A stretch of DNA of 64,000 nucleotides from Caenispirillum bisanense (GTDB lineage Bacteria; Pseudomonadota; Alphaproteobacteria; Rhodospirillales; Rhodospirillaceae): NCBI RefSeq assembly GCF_900230255.1, contig NZ_OCNJ01000002.1, positions 372,001 to 436,000 on the forward strand, read 5' to 3'. The position numbers and the translations under genes are program-made. Of this stretch, positions 45,387 to 53,291 are shown in pieces; positions within the stretch are counted from its first letter, which is position 1; each line of letters begins with the position of its first letter. Under the pieces are notes generated by a model. It saw only the letters and a program-made list of their open reading frames with translations, did not search any database and had not been told where the DNA came from.

Positions 45387-46301
45387 CTAGCTCTTGAACG
45401 GTTCCGGCAGCGCCTTGTCCCAATAGGGCTCGCGGCCCCAGCGCTCGGCCAGGAAGGCGACGAAGGCGCGCACCTTGGGCGGCACGAAGCGGGCGGTGGG
45501 GTAGACCGCCCACACCGCCACGTCGGAGGCGATGGACCATTCCGGCAGCAGCGGCACCAGCTCGCCCCGCGCCAGATGCTCGCCCAGGTCCCAGCTCGAC
45601 TTGCGGGCGATGCCGAGGCCGCCGACGCAGGCGTCGCGCAGCACCTCGCCGTGGTTGGTCTTCAGTGGGCCGGAAACGCGCACGTTGCGCCGCCCCAGCG
45701 GCCCCTGGAAGTCCCACACGAAGAGGTCGTTGTTCACCAGGCACTCGTGGTGCGCCAGGTCCTCGGGCACCTTGGGCGTGCCGCGGCGGGCGAGATAGCT
45801 CGGCGCCGCCACCACGATGCGGCGGTTGGGGGCGAGGCGGCGGGCGACCAGGGTCGAGTCCTTGGGCGCGCTGATGCGGATGGCGAGGTCGAAGCCGTCC
45901 TCCACGATGTCCACCAGGCTGTCGGACATGTGCAGGTCCATGGTCACGCCGGGGTTTTCCAGCATGAACCCGGGCACCAGCGGCGAGACGTGCATGCGCC
46001 CGAAGCTGGCCGGCACCGTCACCCGCAGGTGGCCGTGCGGCGTGCCGTCGGGGCGCACGGCGGCGAGCGCCTCCTCCATCTCCGCCACGATGCGCTGGGC
46101 GTGGGCGTGGAAGGCGGTGCCTTCCTCGGTCGCCGTCACCGCCCGCGTGGTCCGGTGCAGCAGGCGGGCGCCGACGCGGTTCTCCAGCGCGGCGATGCGT
46201 TTGGACGCCACCGCCGGCGACAACCCCAGCTCCCGCCCCGCCGCCGACAGGTTGCCGGCCGCGACCGCCTTCACGAATAGCGCCAGATCTTCGAGATCCA
46301 T
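45387..46301 (-). CDS. LysR-family transcriptional regulator
   Basis: A 304-aa regulator with an amino-terminal winged helix-turn-helix (LALFVKAVAAGNLSAAGREL, GLSPAVASKRIAALENRVGA) and a LysR substrate-binding domain beginning VTVPASFGRMHVSPL. Sequence resembles the CrgA/DmlR-like group. A small gene lies divergently on the plus strand; the intergenic TTAT-GGA-ATAA repeat may be its site. Effector unknown. Confidence 0.92.
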   Translation of the reverse strand: MDLEDLALFVKAVAAGNLSAAGRELGLSPAVASKRIAALENRVGARLLHRTTRAVTATEEGTAFHAHAQRIVAEMEEALAAVRPDGTPHGHLRVTVPASFGRMHVSPLVPGFMLENPGVTMDLHMSDSLVDIVEDGFDLAIRISAPKDSTLVARRLAPNRRIVVAAPSYLARRGTPKVPEDLAHHECLVNNDLFVWDFQGPLGRRNVRVSGPLKTNHGEVLRDACVGGLGIARKSSWDLGEHLARGELVPLLPEWSIASDVAVWAVYPTARFVPPKVRAFVAFLAERWGREPYWDKALPEPFKS

Positions 46302-46317
46302 GGGGGCACCTTCAACG

Positions 46318-46328
46318 TTATGGAATAA
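46318..46328. promoter_or_regulatory. Possible LysR-type operator
   Basis: TTAT (46318-46321), GGA and ATAA (46325-46328) form a short AT-rich inverted repeat just upstream of the LysR gene start, in a locally AT-rich segment of a GC-rich genome. The T-N9-A spacing is shorter than the usual T-N11-A, so the call is tentative. Confidence 0.35.
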
Positions 46329-46424
46329 GTGATGTTACAACAGCATGGATTATCAATGCCAGGTCGAGAGCCTATGGTCGGAGACATGACCCCCACCTCC
46401 CAACCCGACGCCGAGGAGGATGCC

Positions 46425-46640
46425 ATGTCCCAGCCGTCCCTGTTTTCCGAGTATCCCGCCGTTCAGGTCCGCGCGCGCGCCGTGCAATCCGGCTTGCAGG
46501 CAGCCCGCCTGGAGCGGTCGCAGGCCGCCTTCGACCTGGTGCAGCGCCTGCGCGCGCTGATCGCACAGCCGTTCCGGCGCCGGCAGACGGTGGCGGTGCC
46601 GCCGCGTGGCGTCCGCATCGCCGTGTGCAACGACTGCTGA
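46425..46640 (+). CDS. Small hypothetical protein divergent from LysR
   Basis: A 71-aa protein. GAGGAGG at 46413-46419 is five bases before ATG 46425, which supports this start over upstream ATGs. It is mostly helical and Arg/Ala-rich (VQSGLQAARLERSQAAFDLV), with a basic segment QPFRRRQTV and a C-terminal CNDC pair. No family recognised. It precedes the two-gene cassette by 134 bp in the same orientation; whether it belongs to it is unknown. Confidence 0.55.
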   Translation: MSQPSLFSEYPAVQVRARAVQSGLQAARLERSQAAFDLVQRLRALIAQPFRRRQTVAVPPRGVRIAVCNDC

Positions 46641-46774
46641 CGCATCAGCAGGGTGTGCATTTGTCACTGACGCAACCGAGACTTGATCTTCGGCACGCTC
46701 GAAGGAGATAATCCCGGCGGTTTACCCCTGCCTCTTCCGGTCTCCGGGAGCGGCCAGCCGCCGGGAGACGTGCC

Positions 46775-48028
46775 ATTCTGAGCGAAGACGACGTCAAGGA
46801 GCTGCGCAAGCTCGTCGCCCTGTCGCGCCGCCAGCCGGTGAACTTCGGCTTCTGCCTCGGCAAGAAGGCGCCGGAGGACGTGCTGCTGCTGCACAAGATC
46901 AAGTCGCCGAAGATGCTGGGCCGGGCCGCCAAGGAAGCCGGCACCTCGCCCAAGATCCTGTTCGGTACCTTCGCCACCGAAGAGAAGGTCGTCACCCTGA
47001 CCTGCGAGGTGGCGCCGATCACCGGCATCGCCCGCCGCGTCCGCATGCTGCTGCGCCAGGCCAAGCTCAACCTCACCATCCGTGTGCTCGGCCCCGACGG
47101 CGAGGTCGCCGAGGAGGACCGCGACGACGAGGACGAGGACGAGGACGCGGAGGCGGAGGCGGAGGCGGAGTCGGGGGAGCAGGCGTCCGGCGGCGGCCCC
47201 GACGAGTCGGCGGCTGACCAGGATCGCGGCGATGCCGCCGCTTATGATGGCCTGCGGGACGAGATCGTGGCGCTCGGCCGCGACCATCGGGCGGAGCTGT
47301 CCGATCAGGCCGCCGCCCGCCTGTCGGCCGTGCTGAAGGCCGCCGATGCCGCCCGCACCGCCGGACGCATCGCCGACGGCCTCGCACTGCTGCGGCAGGT
47401 GCAGGGCGAGTTGGATACCGCGCTTGCCGACGGCGGCGGTGGCGAAGCGTCGGACGGCCCCTCCGCCAATGCGGTCGCGGCGGCCCGCGCCGCCCTGGTG
47501 GCGCTGGCCGAGCGCACCCGCGACCGCCTGTCCCCCGACGCCCTCAAGCGCATGTCCGCCGAGTTGAAGGCTGCCGACGCTCTCGCCCGTGCCGGCGACC
47601 TCGCCGGTGCCCTGGCCGGTCTGCGCGCCCTGACGCGGGTGCTGGAGCAGGCGTCGGGCGGGGCCGATCTGCTGCCGGTGTGGACCGCCGCGCGCGAAGA
47701 CCTCGACCGCCAGATCGAGCTGTTGAAGGCGGCGCTGCGCAGCTTCCGCCACCCGGACCTCGACCGCATCGCCGAGGTTGGTTTCAACGCCTTCACCGAC
47801 GGGCGCAACACGGCGCTCATGGCGGCGCTGTTCGACTTCAAGCAGAGCCCGACGCCGCAGGCCGCCGCCAAGGTGGAGGCCGCCATTGCGCGCTACGAGG
47901 AGCTTCTGGGCTCGGGCAGCGTGCTCGACGACTACGACGACAACCCCTTCGGCGTGCGGGTGACCCTGCGCCAGACCCTGACCCGCGGCCTCGACGCCCT
48001 GCGCGCCGGGCTGGTGGGTCGGGGATGA
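46775..48028 (+). CDS. Uncharacterised protein with acidic linker and duplicated helical repeat
   Basis: Protein A of a two-gene cassette, 417 aa if it starts at ATT 46775. GGGAG (46763-46767) lies seven bases upstream, and coding sequence (SEDDVKELRKLVALSRRQPV) continues from there into the only downstream alternative, GTG 46838, which has no ribosome-binding site. No ATG/GTG/TTG exists between 46775 and the in-frame stop at 46709. Layout: globular domain 1-111 (NFGFCLGKKAPEDVLLLHK; FGTFATEEKVVTLTCEVAP), very acidic Asp/Glu/Ala linker 112-150, two related helical repeats at about 157-219 and 232-295, and a C-terminal helical part. No signal or membrane segment. No family recognised. Confidence 0.75.
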   Translation: MLSEDDVKELRKLVALSRRQPVNFGFCLGKKAPEDVLLLHKIKSPKMLGRAAKEAGTSPKILFGTFATEEKVVTLTCEVAPITGIARRVRMLLRQAKLNLTIRVLGPDGEVAEEDRDDEDEDEDAEAEAEAESGEQASGGGPDESAADQDRGDAAAYDGLRDEIVALGRDHRAELSDQAAARLSAVLKAADAARTAGRIADGLALLRQVQGELDTALADGGGGEASDGPSANAVAAARAALVALAERTRDRLSPDALKRMSAELKAADALARAGDLAGALAGLRALTRVLEQASGGADLLPVWTAAREDLDRQIELLKAALRSFRHPDLDRIAEVGFNAFTDGRNTALMAALFDFKQSPTPQAAAKVEAAIARYEELLGSGSVLDDYDDNPFGVRVTLRQTLTRGLDALRAGLVGRG

Positions 48029-48057
48029 TGCAAGGCTGATGGGCCGGGAGACGCGCG

Positions 48058-49905
48058 ATGGAACCGAATTACACCCTGCCGCCGCAGGTCAATGACTGGA
48101 CGAACCAGGTCTTCAACGGCCTCGGGATGCAACGAACGGTGCCCGACACCATGGACATCGTCGACGAGCCGATCCTCAGCCTGGAGGAACAGCAGCGAAT
48201 CGAGCGCGAGATCGTCGTCCGCGAGCAAATGGCGCAGGTCGGCTGCGCGTGGCACGGCTATGCCGCGGCCAACAAGTCGACGGTCGGCGTCCGCCCGGAA
48301 ACGGGGCCGGGGGGACGGTACACCAACGTCAGGATCGCCGGGCGTCCGGCACCCAAGCACGGCGGCAGTCAGGGCCAGCATACCACTGCGTTCTGCGCCA
48401 ACCGCGAAGCCGTGGCTTCGGTGATCGTCGGCCGGACGGAGCAGACCGCACGACAGGACCTGGCGTACCTGTTCGAATGCCTCGGCCGACTGCCGGCGAT
48501 AGTGGATCCTGCTCAACCCGTGCCCGACCACGTGTTGAACGACATCGCCGCCTATTCGAACCCGCAGACCACGGCGGGCCTCGCGGTTTCCGACATCGCC
48601 GTCTATTACCTGGAGCTGCGCGATGCCATTCCCGGCGCGTCCCTTAACACGGGTATCAACGGACTGACGGATACGTCGGGCCGCGCCAACATCGTGGGCA
48701 AAGGCGAGGGCGCGCATCTGAAGCCGCTGCGCGAGGCGGAAACCCATGCCATGGGGAACGGGACGTTCACGCAGCAGGACGTCACCGCGATCGCAGAGAC
48801 CCTCTGCAAACTCTACGATGACACGTCGGAAGGGAACCTGCCGCCGGAGGCCGTTCCGAACCAGCGCGTGACGTTCCTGATGACGGTCGCCCAGGCTTTT
48901 CCGGAGCTGCTCAAGAACAACGATGTACGTCAGACCGTGCTGAATGGCGTGACGCAAGGGCTGACGCAGGAGCAGGCGACCTATGCGGCCCAGCAGGTCG
49001 AGGCCATCGCCAACCGACTCGCCGGGCGGAATGAACTGAAGCAAAGGCCCAAGCCTGCGGCCTTCGCCGCCTCCATTCACGATGGTCGCATCGACTTCGA
49101 CGCGCGCCCCGATTCGATCAAGGACGGGGGAAGCATGGGCGATCACACCACCGCCATGCAGCTGATGAAGAATGCCGCGACGAAGCTGCTGTTGCCGCGG
49201 GGAGCCGAAACCACCAACGGTGATCTGAAGGCGTCGTTGAAGGCCTTGAAGGCCGATTTCTCGCTGGAGCGCTTCGCCTTCATTCCGCAGCCCGATGGGG
49301 AGATCGACGGATCGTCGCTGGCCGCGCCGTATCAGGAGCGCTTGAAGGCGACGGAGAAGAACCTGGAAGTGATCGACGCCTGCATCGCGGCTCTCGAGGT
49401 CAGCAACGCCGGCGAAGCGCCCGATGTCGAGTTCCTTCTGGAATGCGCCGAGGCCTACCTCCAATTGATGGACGACAGGCCCACGGCCGTCGTCTACGGC
49501 GGTCTCGCGGAAGGATCGGGCGAAGGGACCACGGTCGCCCTTCTCGATGAGATCGAGAGCGGACAAAGGCAGTTCTCCGACCCTCGGGAACTGTTCGAAA
49601 TCGCCCTCGGGATGTTTGACAGCCGGAGTGCGAGCCGGGGGGCGGCCATGTTCGGTGGCGAGGACTACCTGTTCCGGGTCGGGGAGGAGTTCATGTTCTT
49701 CCTCAAGTCCGCCTACCCGAACATCTCGGCAGTGCTTGAAGAAGCTGCCGGCGAAGGCGGTGTCGTCCCGTTCATTATCGAGCATGTCGAACAGGTGGGA
49801 GGCCTCGGCAAGAAGGACACCGAATACGAGGAGCAGGTGACGGACGTGCCGGAGTTCACCATGAGTCTCCGGCCCCGAAAGCCCAAGAACTATAGTGACT
49901 ACTAA
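48058..49905 (+). CDS. Uncharacterised 615-aa protein with duplicated HTTA motif
   Basis: Protein B of the cassette, 29 bp after protein A with GGGAG before ATG 48058. Two segments share a motif: RPAPKHGGSQGQHTTA at residues 96-111 and PDSIKDGGSMGDHTTA at 351-366, that is K-[HD]-G-G-S-x-G-x-H-T-T-A about 255 residues apart. The invariant His suggests a catalytic or metal role. The rest is mixed helical; no signal peptide, membrane segment, Walker motif or known fold is visible. The C-terminus is basic (RPRKPKNYSDY). Codon use and GC are lower than in neighbours, suggesting transfer. I cannot assign a function; an effector, toxin or defence role is speculation. Confidence 0.75.
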   Translation: MEPNYTLPPQVNDWTNQVFNGLGMQRTVPDTMDIVDEPILSLEEQQRIEREIVVREQMAQVGCAWHGYAAANKSTVGVRPETGPGGRYTNVRIAGRPAPKHGGSQGQHTTAFCANREAVASVIVGRTEQTARQDLAYLFECLGRLPAIVDPAQPVPDHVLNDIAAYSNPQTTAGLAVSDIAVYYLELRDAIPGASLNTGINGLTDTSGRANIVGKGEGAHLKPLREAETHAMGNGTFTQQDVTAIAETLCKLYDDTSEGNLPPEAVPNQRVTFLMTVAQAFPELLKNNDVRQTVLNGVTQGLTQEQATYAAQQVEAIANRLAGRNELKQRPKPAAFAASIHDGRIDFDARPDSIKDGGSMGDHTTAMQLMKNAATKLLLPRGAETTNGDLKASLKALKADFSLERFAFIPQPDGEIDGSSLAAPYQERLKATEKNLEVIDACIAALEVSNAGEAPDVEFLLECAEAYLQLMDDRPTAVVYGGLAEGSGEGTTVALLDEIESGQRQFSDPRELFEIALGMFDSRSASRGAAMFGGEDYLFRVGEEFMFFLKSAYPNISAVLEEAAGEGGVVPFIIEHVEQVGGLGKKDTEYEEQVTDVPEFTMSLRPRKPKNYSDY

Positions 49906-49913
49906 ACAATAAA

Positions 49914-49940
49914 GGGCGGCCGTGTTTTCACGGTCCGCCC
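49914..49940 (+). terminator. Terminator after the two-gene cassette
   Basis: GGGCGG-CCGTG (49914-49924) pairs with CACGG-T-CCGCCC (49929-49940) around TTTT, with a single bulged base. It lies nine bases after the stop of protein B. Confidence 0.7.
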
Positions 49941-50001
49941 TTCGGTAGTCTCTCTTCTCTCGGTCTCTCTCCCGACGCCTTCCGGGCGGTCGAGAGGGGC
50001 G

Positions 50002-50727
50002 TCAGGCCGGTTGGGCGGCCTGGGGCGGGGTGGTGGTGCCGTCGTCGGGCTTGGCCTTGGGCTCCGACCCAGGGCCCGACGGGCGGTAGGAGGAGGACGC
50101 GCCGCCGGCGCTGCTGGAGGCGCTGCGCTTTTCCGCTTCCGACAGCAGTTCCAGGCTGCCCGACAGGCGACCGCCGTGTTCCACTTCCAGGGCGCCGTAG
50201 CGCACCGTGCCGCTGATGGAGCCGGTGGCGCGCACCAGCAGGCGGTCGCGCACCGTCAGGTCGCCGTCGAAGGCGCCGGCCACTTCGGCCGTGTCGACGG
50301 TCACCTTGCCGCTGAACACGCCGCCCTTGGCGATGGCGATGTGGTGGCTGTCCATCGCCGCTTCGATGGTGCCTTCCACCACCAGCGTGTCGCAGGCGGC
50401 GATCTCGCCTTTCAGCTTGATGTTCGGGCCGACGATGAGGGTGCTTTCGGTGCTGCGGCGTTCTTCCGCGCCGCTCGCGGCCGGAGCCGCCGCACTTCCC
50501 GCCGCCGCCGCCGCGCCGGCGCCCGACTCGTTGCCGAGCCAGGACGGACGCGCCGCCCCTTCCATCGGCTTGCCGCCGACCGTGGGGCCGCCGGCCGCCG
50601 GCGGCGGTGCCGCGGCGCCGGGGTTGGCCGGAGCCCCGGGACGGCCGTAGGACGTGCCGGACGTGCGTCCGTCGTCGGTCGGCTGGGCCGGTTCGTTGTG
50701 TTCCCTGCGTGCAATCAAGGACCGCAT
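50002..50727 (-). CDS. Bactofilin (polymer-forming cytoskeletal protein)
   Basis: A 241-aa protein. ATG 50727 is preceded by a perfect AAGGAGGT. Residues 1-95 are Pro/Ala/Gly-rich and disordered. Residues about 97-200 form the bactofilin beta-helix: STLIVGPNIKLKGEIAACDT, VVEGTIEAAMDSHHIAIAKG, GKVTVDTAEVAGAFDGDLTV and RDRLLVRATGSISGTVRYGA. The tail is again disordered. Bactofilins polymerise without nucleotide and position envelope enzymes. No LysM peptidase partner is adjacent. Confidence 0.9.
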   Translation of the reverse strand: MRSLIARREHNEPAQPTDDGRTSGTSYGRPGAPANPGAAAPPPAAGGPTVGGKPMEGAARPSWLGNESGAGAAAAAGSAAAPAASGAEERRSTESTLIVGPNIKLKGEIAACDTLVVEGTIEAAMDSHHIAIAKGGVFSGKVTVDTAEVAGAFDGDLTVRDRLLVRATGSISGTVRYGALEVEHGGRLSGSLELLSEAEKRSASSSAGGASSSYRPSGPGSEPKAKPDDGTTTPPQAAQPA

Positions 50728-50940
50728 GCGGTGGACCTCCTTCCGTGTTTTCCAGAGCGCCCCTAGAGTAGCCGCGAACGCCGCCCGATTCTGTGACAAG
50801 GACGGGGCAAACTACTGCTCGAAAGTTCGCTGCGACTCGGCAGAATCCTTCGAGTTGCTGCGGCGCGGCAACAGCCGTCGCGCGGACCCCTCGGGGCGGC
50901 GCGCGACGGCGTCATGCGCTCTGCATGTCGGAAGGCGGCG

Positions 50941-51864
50941 TCAGCGCGTCGCTTCGTAGGCGAGCGCCGCCGCCACCAGGTCCTCCAGCGCCGTGCCGAC
51001 GCTCTTGAACAGGGTGATCTCGCTGTCGGAGGTGCGGCCGGGCACCTCGCCGCGGGTCAGGCGGAACAGGTCGCCGCGCACGGCGTCGGGGCCGATGACG
51101 CCGGCCGCGATGGGCTGGGTGAGGTCGCCGGCTTCCTTCAGGGCGCCGTCGGTGTCGATGAAGACGGAGGCGCGCGTCACCCCGTCGTCGTCGGTCTCGC
51201 GCATCTGCGGCGTGAACCCGCCGGCCATGTCCAGGTGCTGGCCCGGCTTCAGCCAGGCGCCCGGCACCACCGGGGTCTTCGACGTGGTGACGCAGGAGAT
51301 CACGTCGGCCGCCTCCACCGCCGCCCGCAGGTCGGTCGCCATTTCGACGCCCTCCAGCCCGTCGGCCAGGGCCTGTGCCTTGGCGGCGTCGCGGCCGTAG
51401 ACCAGGGTGCGGGCGTAGGGGCGCACGGCGCGGTGGGCGGCGATGAAGTGCGGCGCCAGCGCGCCGGTGCCCACCACCAGCAGGGTGCGGGCGTCCTTGC
51501 GCGCCAGATAGTCGGCGCCGAGTGCCGAGGCGGCGGCGGTGCGCCGGCGGGTCAGTTCGGTGCCGTCGAGCACGGCGAGCGGCAGGCCGGTGTCGGCCTC
51601 GCACAGATAGTAGATGCCCATGACCGACGACAGGTCGCGCTTGGGGTTGTCGGCGAAGACGCTGACGATCTTCACGCCCATGTAGGCGCCTTCCCGCCAC
51701 GCCGGCATGAGCAGCAGCATACCGCGCGCCGCCGCCGCGTCGGGCAGCGGGTGGTGGTGGCGCAGCGGCACCGTCGCGCCGGCGGCGAAGCCCTCGCGCA
51801 GGGCCTCCACCAGGGCACGGGGCTCGAGCGCACGGGCGACGTCGTCGGCGGTCAGCAGGCGCAT
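50941..51864 (-). CDS. Ornithine cyclodeaminase/mu-crystallin-family protein
   Basis: A 307-aa NAD(P)-binding enzyme of the OCD/mu-crystallin family, typical length. MRLLTADDVARALEPRALVE, PLAVLDGTELTRRRTAAASA and the nucleotide loop LLVVGTGALAPHFIAAH are conserved; the end VAAALAYEATR is usual. Members act on ornithine, alanine, lysine or proline derivatives. It is divergent from a TetR gene, a likely local regulator. ATG 51864 follows GGAG. Confidence 0.9.
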   Translation of the reverse strand: MRLLTADDVARALEPRALVEALREGFAAGATVPLRHHHPLPDAAAARGMLLLMPAWREGAYMGVKIVSVFADNPKRDLSSVMGIYYLCEADTGLPLAVLDGTELTRRRTAAASALGADYLARKDARTLLVVGTGALAPHFIAAHRAVRPYARTLVYGRDAAKAQALADGLEGVEMATDLRAAVEAADVISCVTTSKTPVVPGAWLKPGQHLDMAGGFTPQMRETDDDGVTRASVFIDTDGALKEAGDLTQPIAAGVIGPDAVRGDLFRLTRGEVPGRTSDSEITLFKSVGTALEDLVAAALAYEATR

Positions 51865-51955
51865 GGGGGCGGTTTCTCCGTGTTGTTCAGGATTGAAGCA
51901 TCCAGCATGGCCGAAGGGATGGCGCGCTGTCGACCCGTCTGCGTCCTTGCAACCG

Positions 51956-51969
51956 GGACCAGACGGTCC
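51956..51969. promoter_or_regulatory. Possible TetR operator
   Basis: GGACC (51956-51960) and GGTCC (51965-51969) form a perfect inverted repeat around AGAC, placed between the divergent cyclodeaminase and TetR genes and followed by TCCATAATCAT, which could hold a promoter. Position is the main support. Confidence 0.4.
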
Positions 51970-52026
51970 ATAATCATCGGGAAGAATCTCCGCTGCCTCC
52001 CCTGGACCCCGCTGGACCGCCCCTGC

Positions 52027-52611
52027 ATGCCCCGCACCCGGGACTTCGACTGCGACACGGCGCTCGACGCGGCCCTGCGCCTGTTCTGGAGCAAGGGCTA
52101 CGAGGCGGCGTCGCTGGCCGAGCTGACGGCCGCCATGGGGCTGTCCAAGTCGAGCCTCTACAACACCTTCGGCGACAAGCAGGCGCTGTTCCGCGCCGCC
52201 GTCGACCGCTACGAGCAGGTCCACATGGCGCAGGCCCTGGCGGTGCTGGCCGATGCCCGGCGCCCGGTGCCGCTGCGGGTGGAAGCCTTCCTGCGCCGCA
52301 TCCTGGTGGCGCGGTTCGGCGACGGCGACCGGCGCGGCTGCTTCATCGGCAACACGGCGGCCGAAGTGGCGCCGCACGACCCGCACATGGCGGCCCGCGT
52401 CGCCGCCGCCTTCCGCCGCATCGAGGACGCGCTCGCCGCCGCCCTGGAGGAAGGGCGCGAGACCGGCGAAGTGGCGCCCGACGCCGACGCCCGCGCGCTC
52501 GCCCGCTTCTTCACCGCCACGGCGCAGGGGCTGCGCCTGCTGTCCAAGGCCGATGCCGACCCGCGCGCCCTCGACGACGTGGTGCGCGTCGCCCTGTCGG
52601 TGCTGCGATGA
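52027..52611 (+). CDS. TetR-family transcriptional regulator
   Basis: A 194-aa regulator. The amino-terminal DNA-binding helix-turn-helix is evident: ALDAALRLFWSKGYEAASLA, ELTAAMGLSKSSLYNTFGDK and QALFRAAVDRY. The ligand domain contains GDGDRRGCFIGNTAAEVAPH, common in AcrR/NemR-like proteins with a sensor Cys. It overlaps the peroxiredoxin-like gene by four bases (ATGA), so they are cotranscribed, and a redox-responsive role is plausible though unproven. Confidence 0.9.
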   Translation: MPRTRDFDCDTALDAALRLFWSKGYEAASLAELTAAMGLSKSSLYNTFGDKQALFRAAVDRYEQVHMAQALAVLADARRPVPLRVEAFLRRILVARFGDGDRRGCFIGNTAAEVAPHDPHMAARVAAAFRRIEDALAAALEEGRETGEVAPDADARALARFFTATAQGLRLLSKADADPRALDDVVRVALSVLR

Positions 52612-53291
52612 CCGGCGCCGCGGAAAGGACCGTACCGCCGCCGGCCGAGGCCATTCCGGCGCTGGAGCCGCGACTGGCCGCGCTGCGCCGCATGGCGCCG
52701 ACGCGCCTCGGGCCGGAGGTTCTGGCGATCTTCGAGTTCCACATCCAGCAGACCCTGCGCAGTGGCCTCGGCCGCGATGCCCCCGCCGTCGGCACCCGAC
52801 CGCCGCCGTTGCCGGCGGGGGCGCCGACGCCGGCGCCCGCCGGGCCGCTGGTGGTGACGTGGTTCCGCGGCGGCTGGTGCCTGTATTGCCGCGAGGCGCT
52901 GGAGGCTCTGCGGGACGCACTGCCCCTGGTGACTGCCGCCGGCGCCACCCTGGTCGCCGTGTCGCCGCAGACGCCCGCCGCCAATGCCGCCACGGCGGCG
53001 GACCTGGCGCTGCCCTTCCCGCTGCTGTCCGATCCGGGCGCGGCGGCGGCGCAGGCCTGGGGGCTCGCGGTCGAGCTGGACGACACCATGCGGCGGCTGT
53101 ACCTGGAACTCGGCCGCGACCTGCCGGCGGTGAACGATCCGGCGGACCCGTGGCGCCTGCCGCTGCCGGCGACCTTCGTGCTGGCCGCCGACGGGCGGGT
53201 GGCGTGGCGCTTCGTGCACGGCGACTACAGCCGGCGGGCGGAGCCGGCCGACGTGGTGGCCGCCGTCAGGTCGTCGTGCTGGTCCGGCTGA
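52608..53291 (+). CDS. Peroxiredoxin-like (AhpC/TSA-fold) protein
   Basis: A 227-aa protein with a thioredoxin-fold core: PLVVTWFRGGWCLYCREALE holds a CxxC pair (GGWCLYCR) at the place of the peroxidatic Cys, and TLVAVSPQTPAANAA and LPATFVLAADGRVAWRFVHG are characteristic. The amino-terminal about 75 residues are a helical/Pro-rich extension. It probably reduces peroxides or disulfides. Its 3' end overlaps the 3' end of the opposing kinase gene by 26 bp. Confidence 0.88.
   Translation: MTGAAERTVPPPAEAIPALEPRLAALRRMAPTRLGPEVLAIFEFHIQQTLRSGLGRDAPAVGTRPPPLPAGAPTPAPAGPLVVTWFRGGWCLYCREALEALRDALPLVTAAGATLVAVSPQTPAANAATAADLALPFPLLSDPGAAAAQAWGLAVELDDTMRRLYLELGRDLPAVNDPADPWRLPLPATFVLAADGRVAWRFVHGDYSRRAEPADVVAAVRSSCWSG

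Noticed and set aside
46329-46424. Longer starts for the small gene divergent from LysR
   Set aside because: ATG 46425 has GAGGAGG at ideal distance; upstream ATGs have none and would lie in the LysR promoter region.
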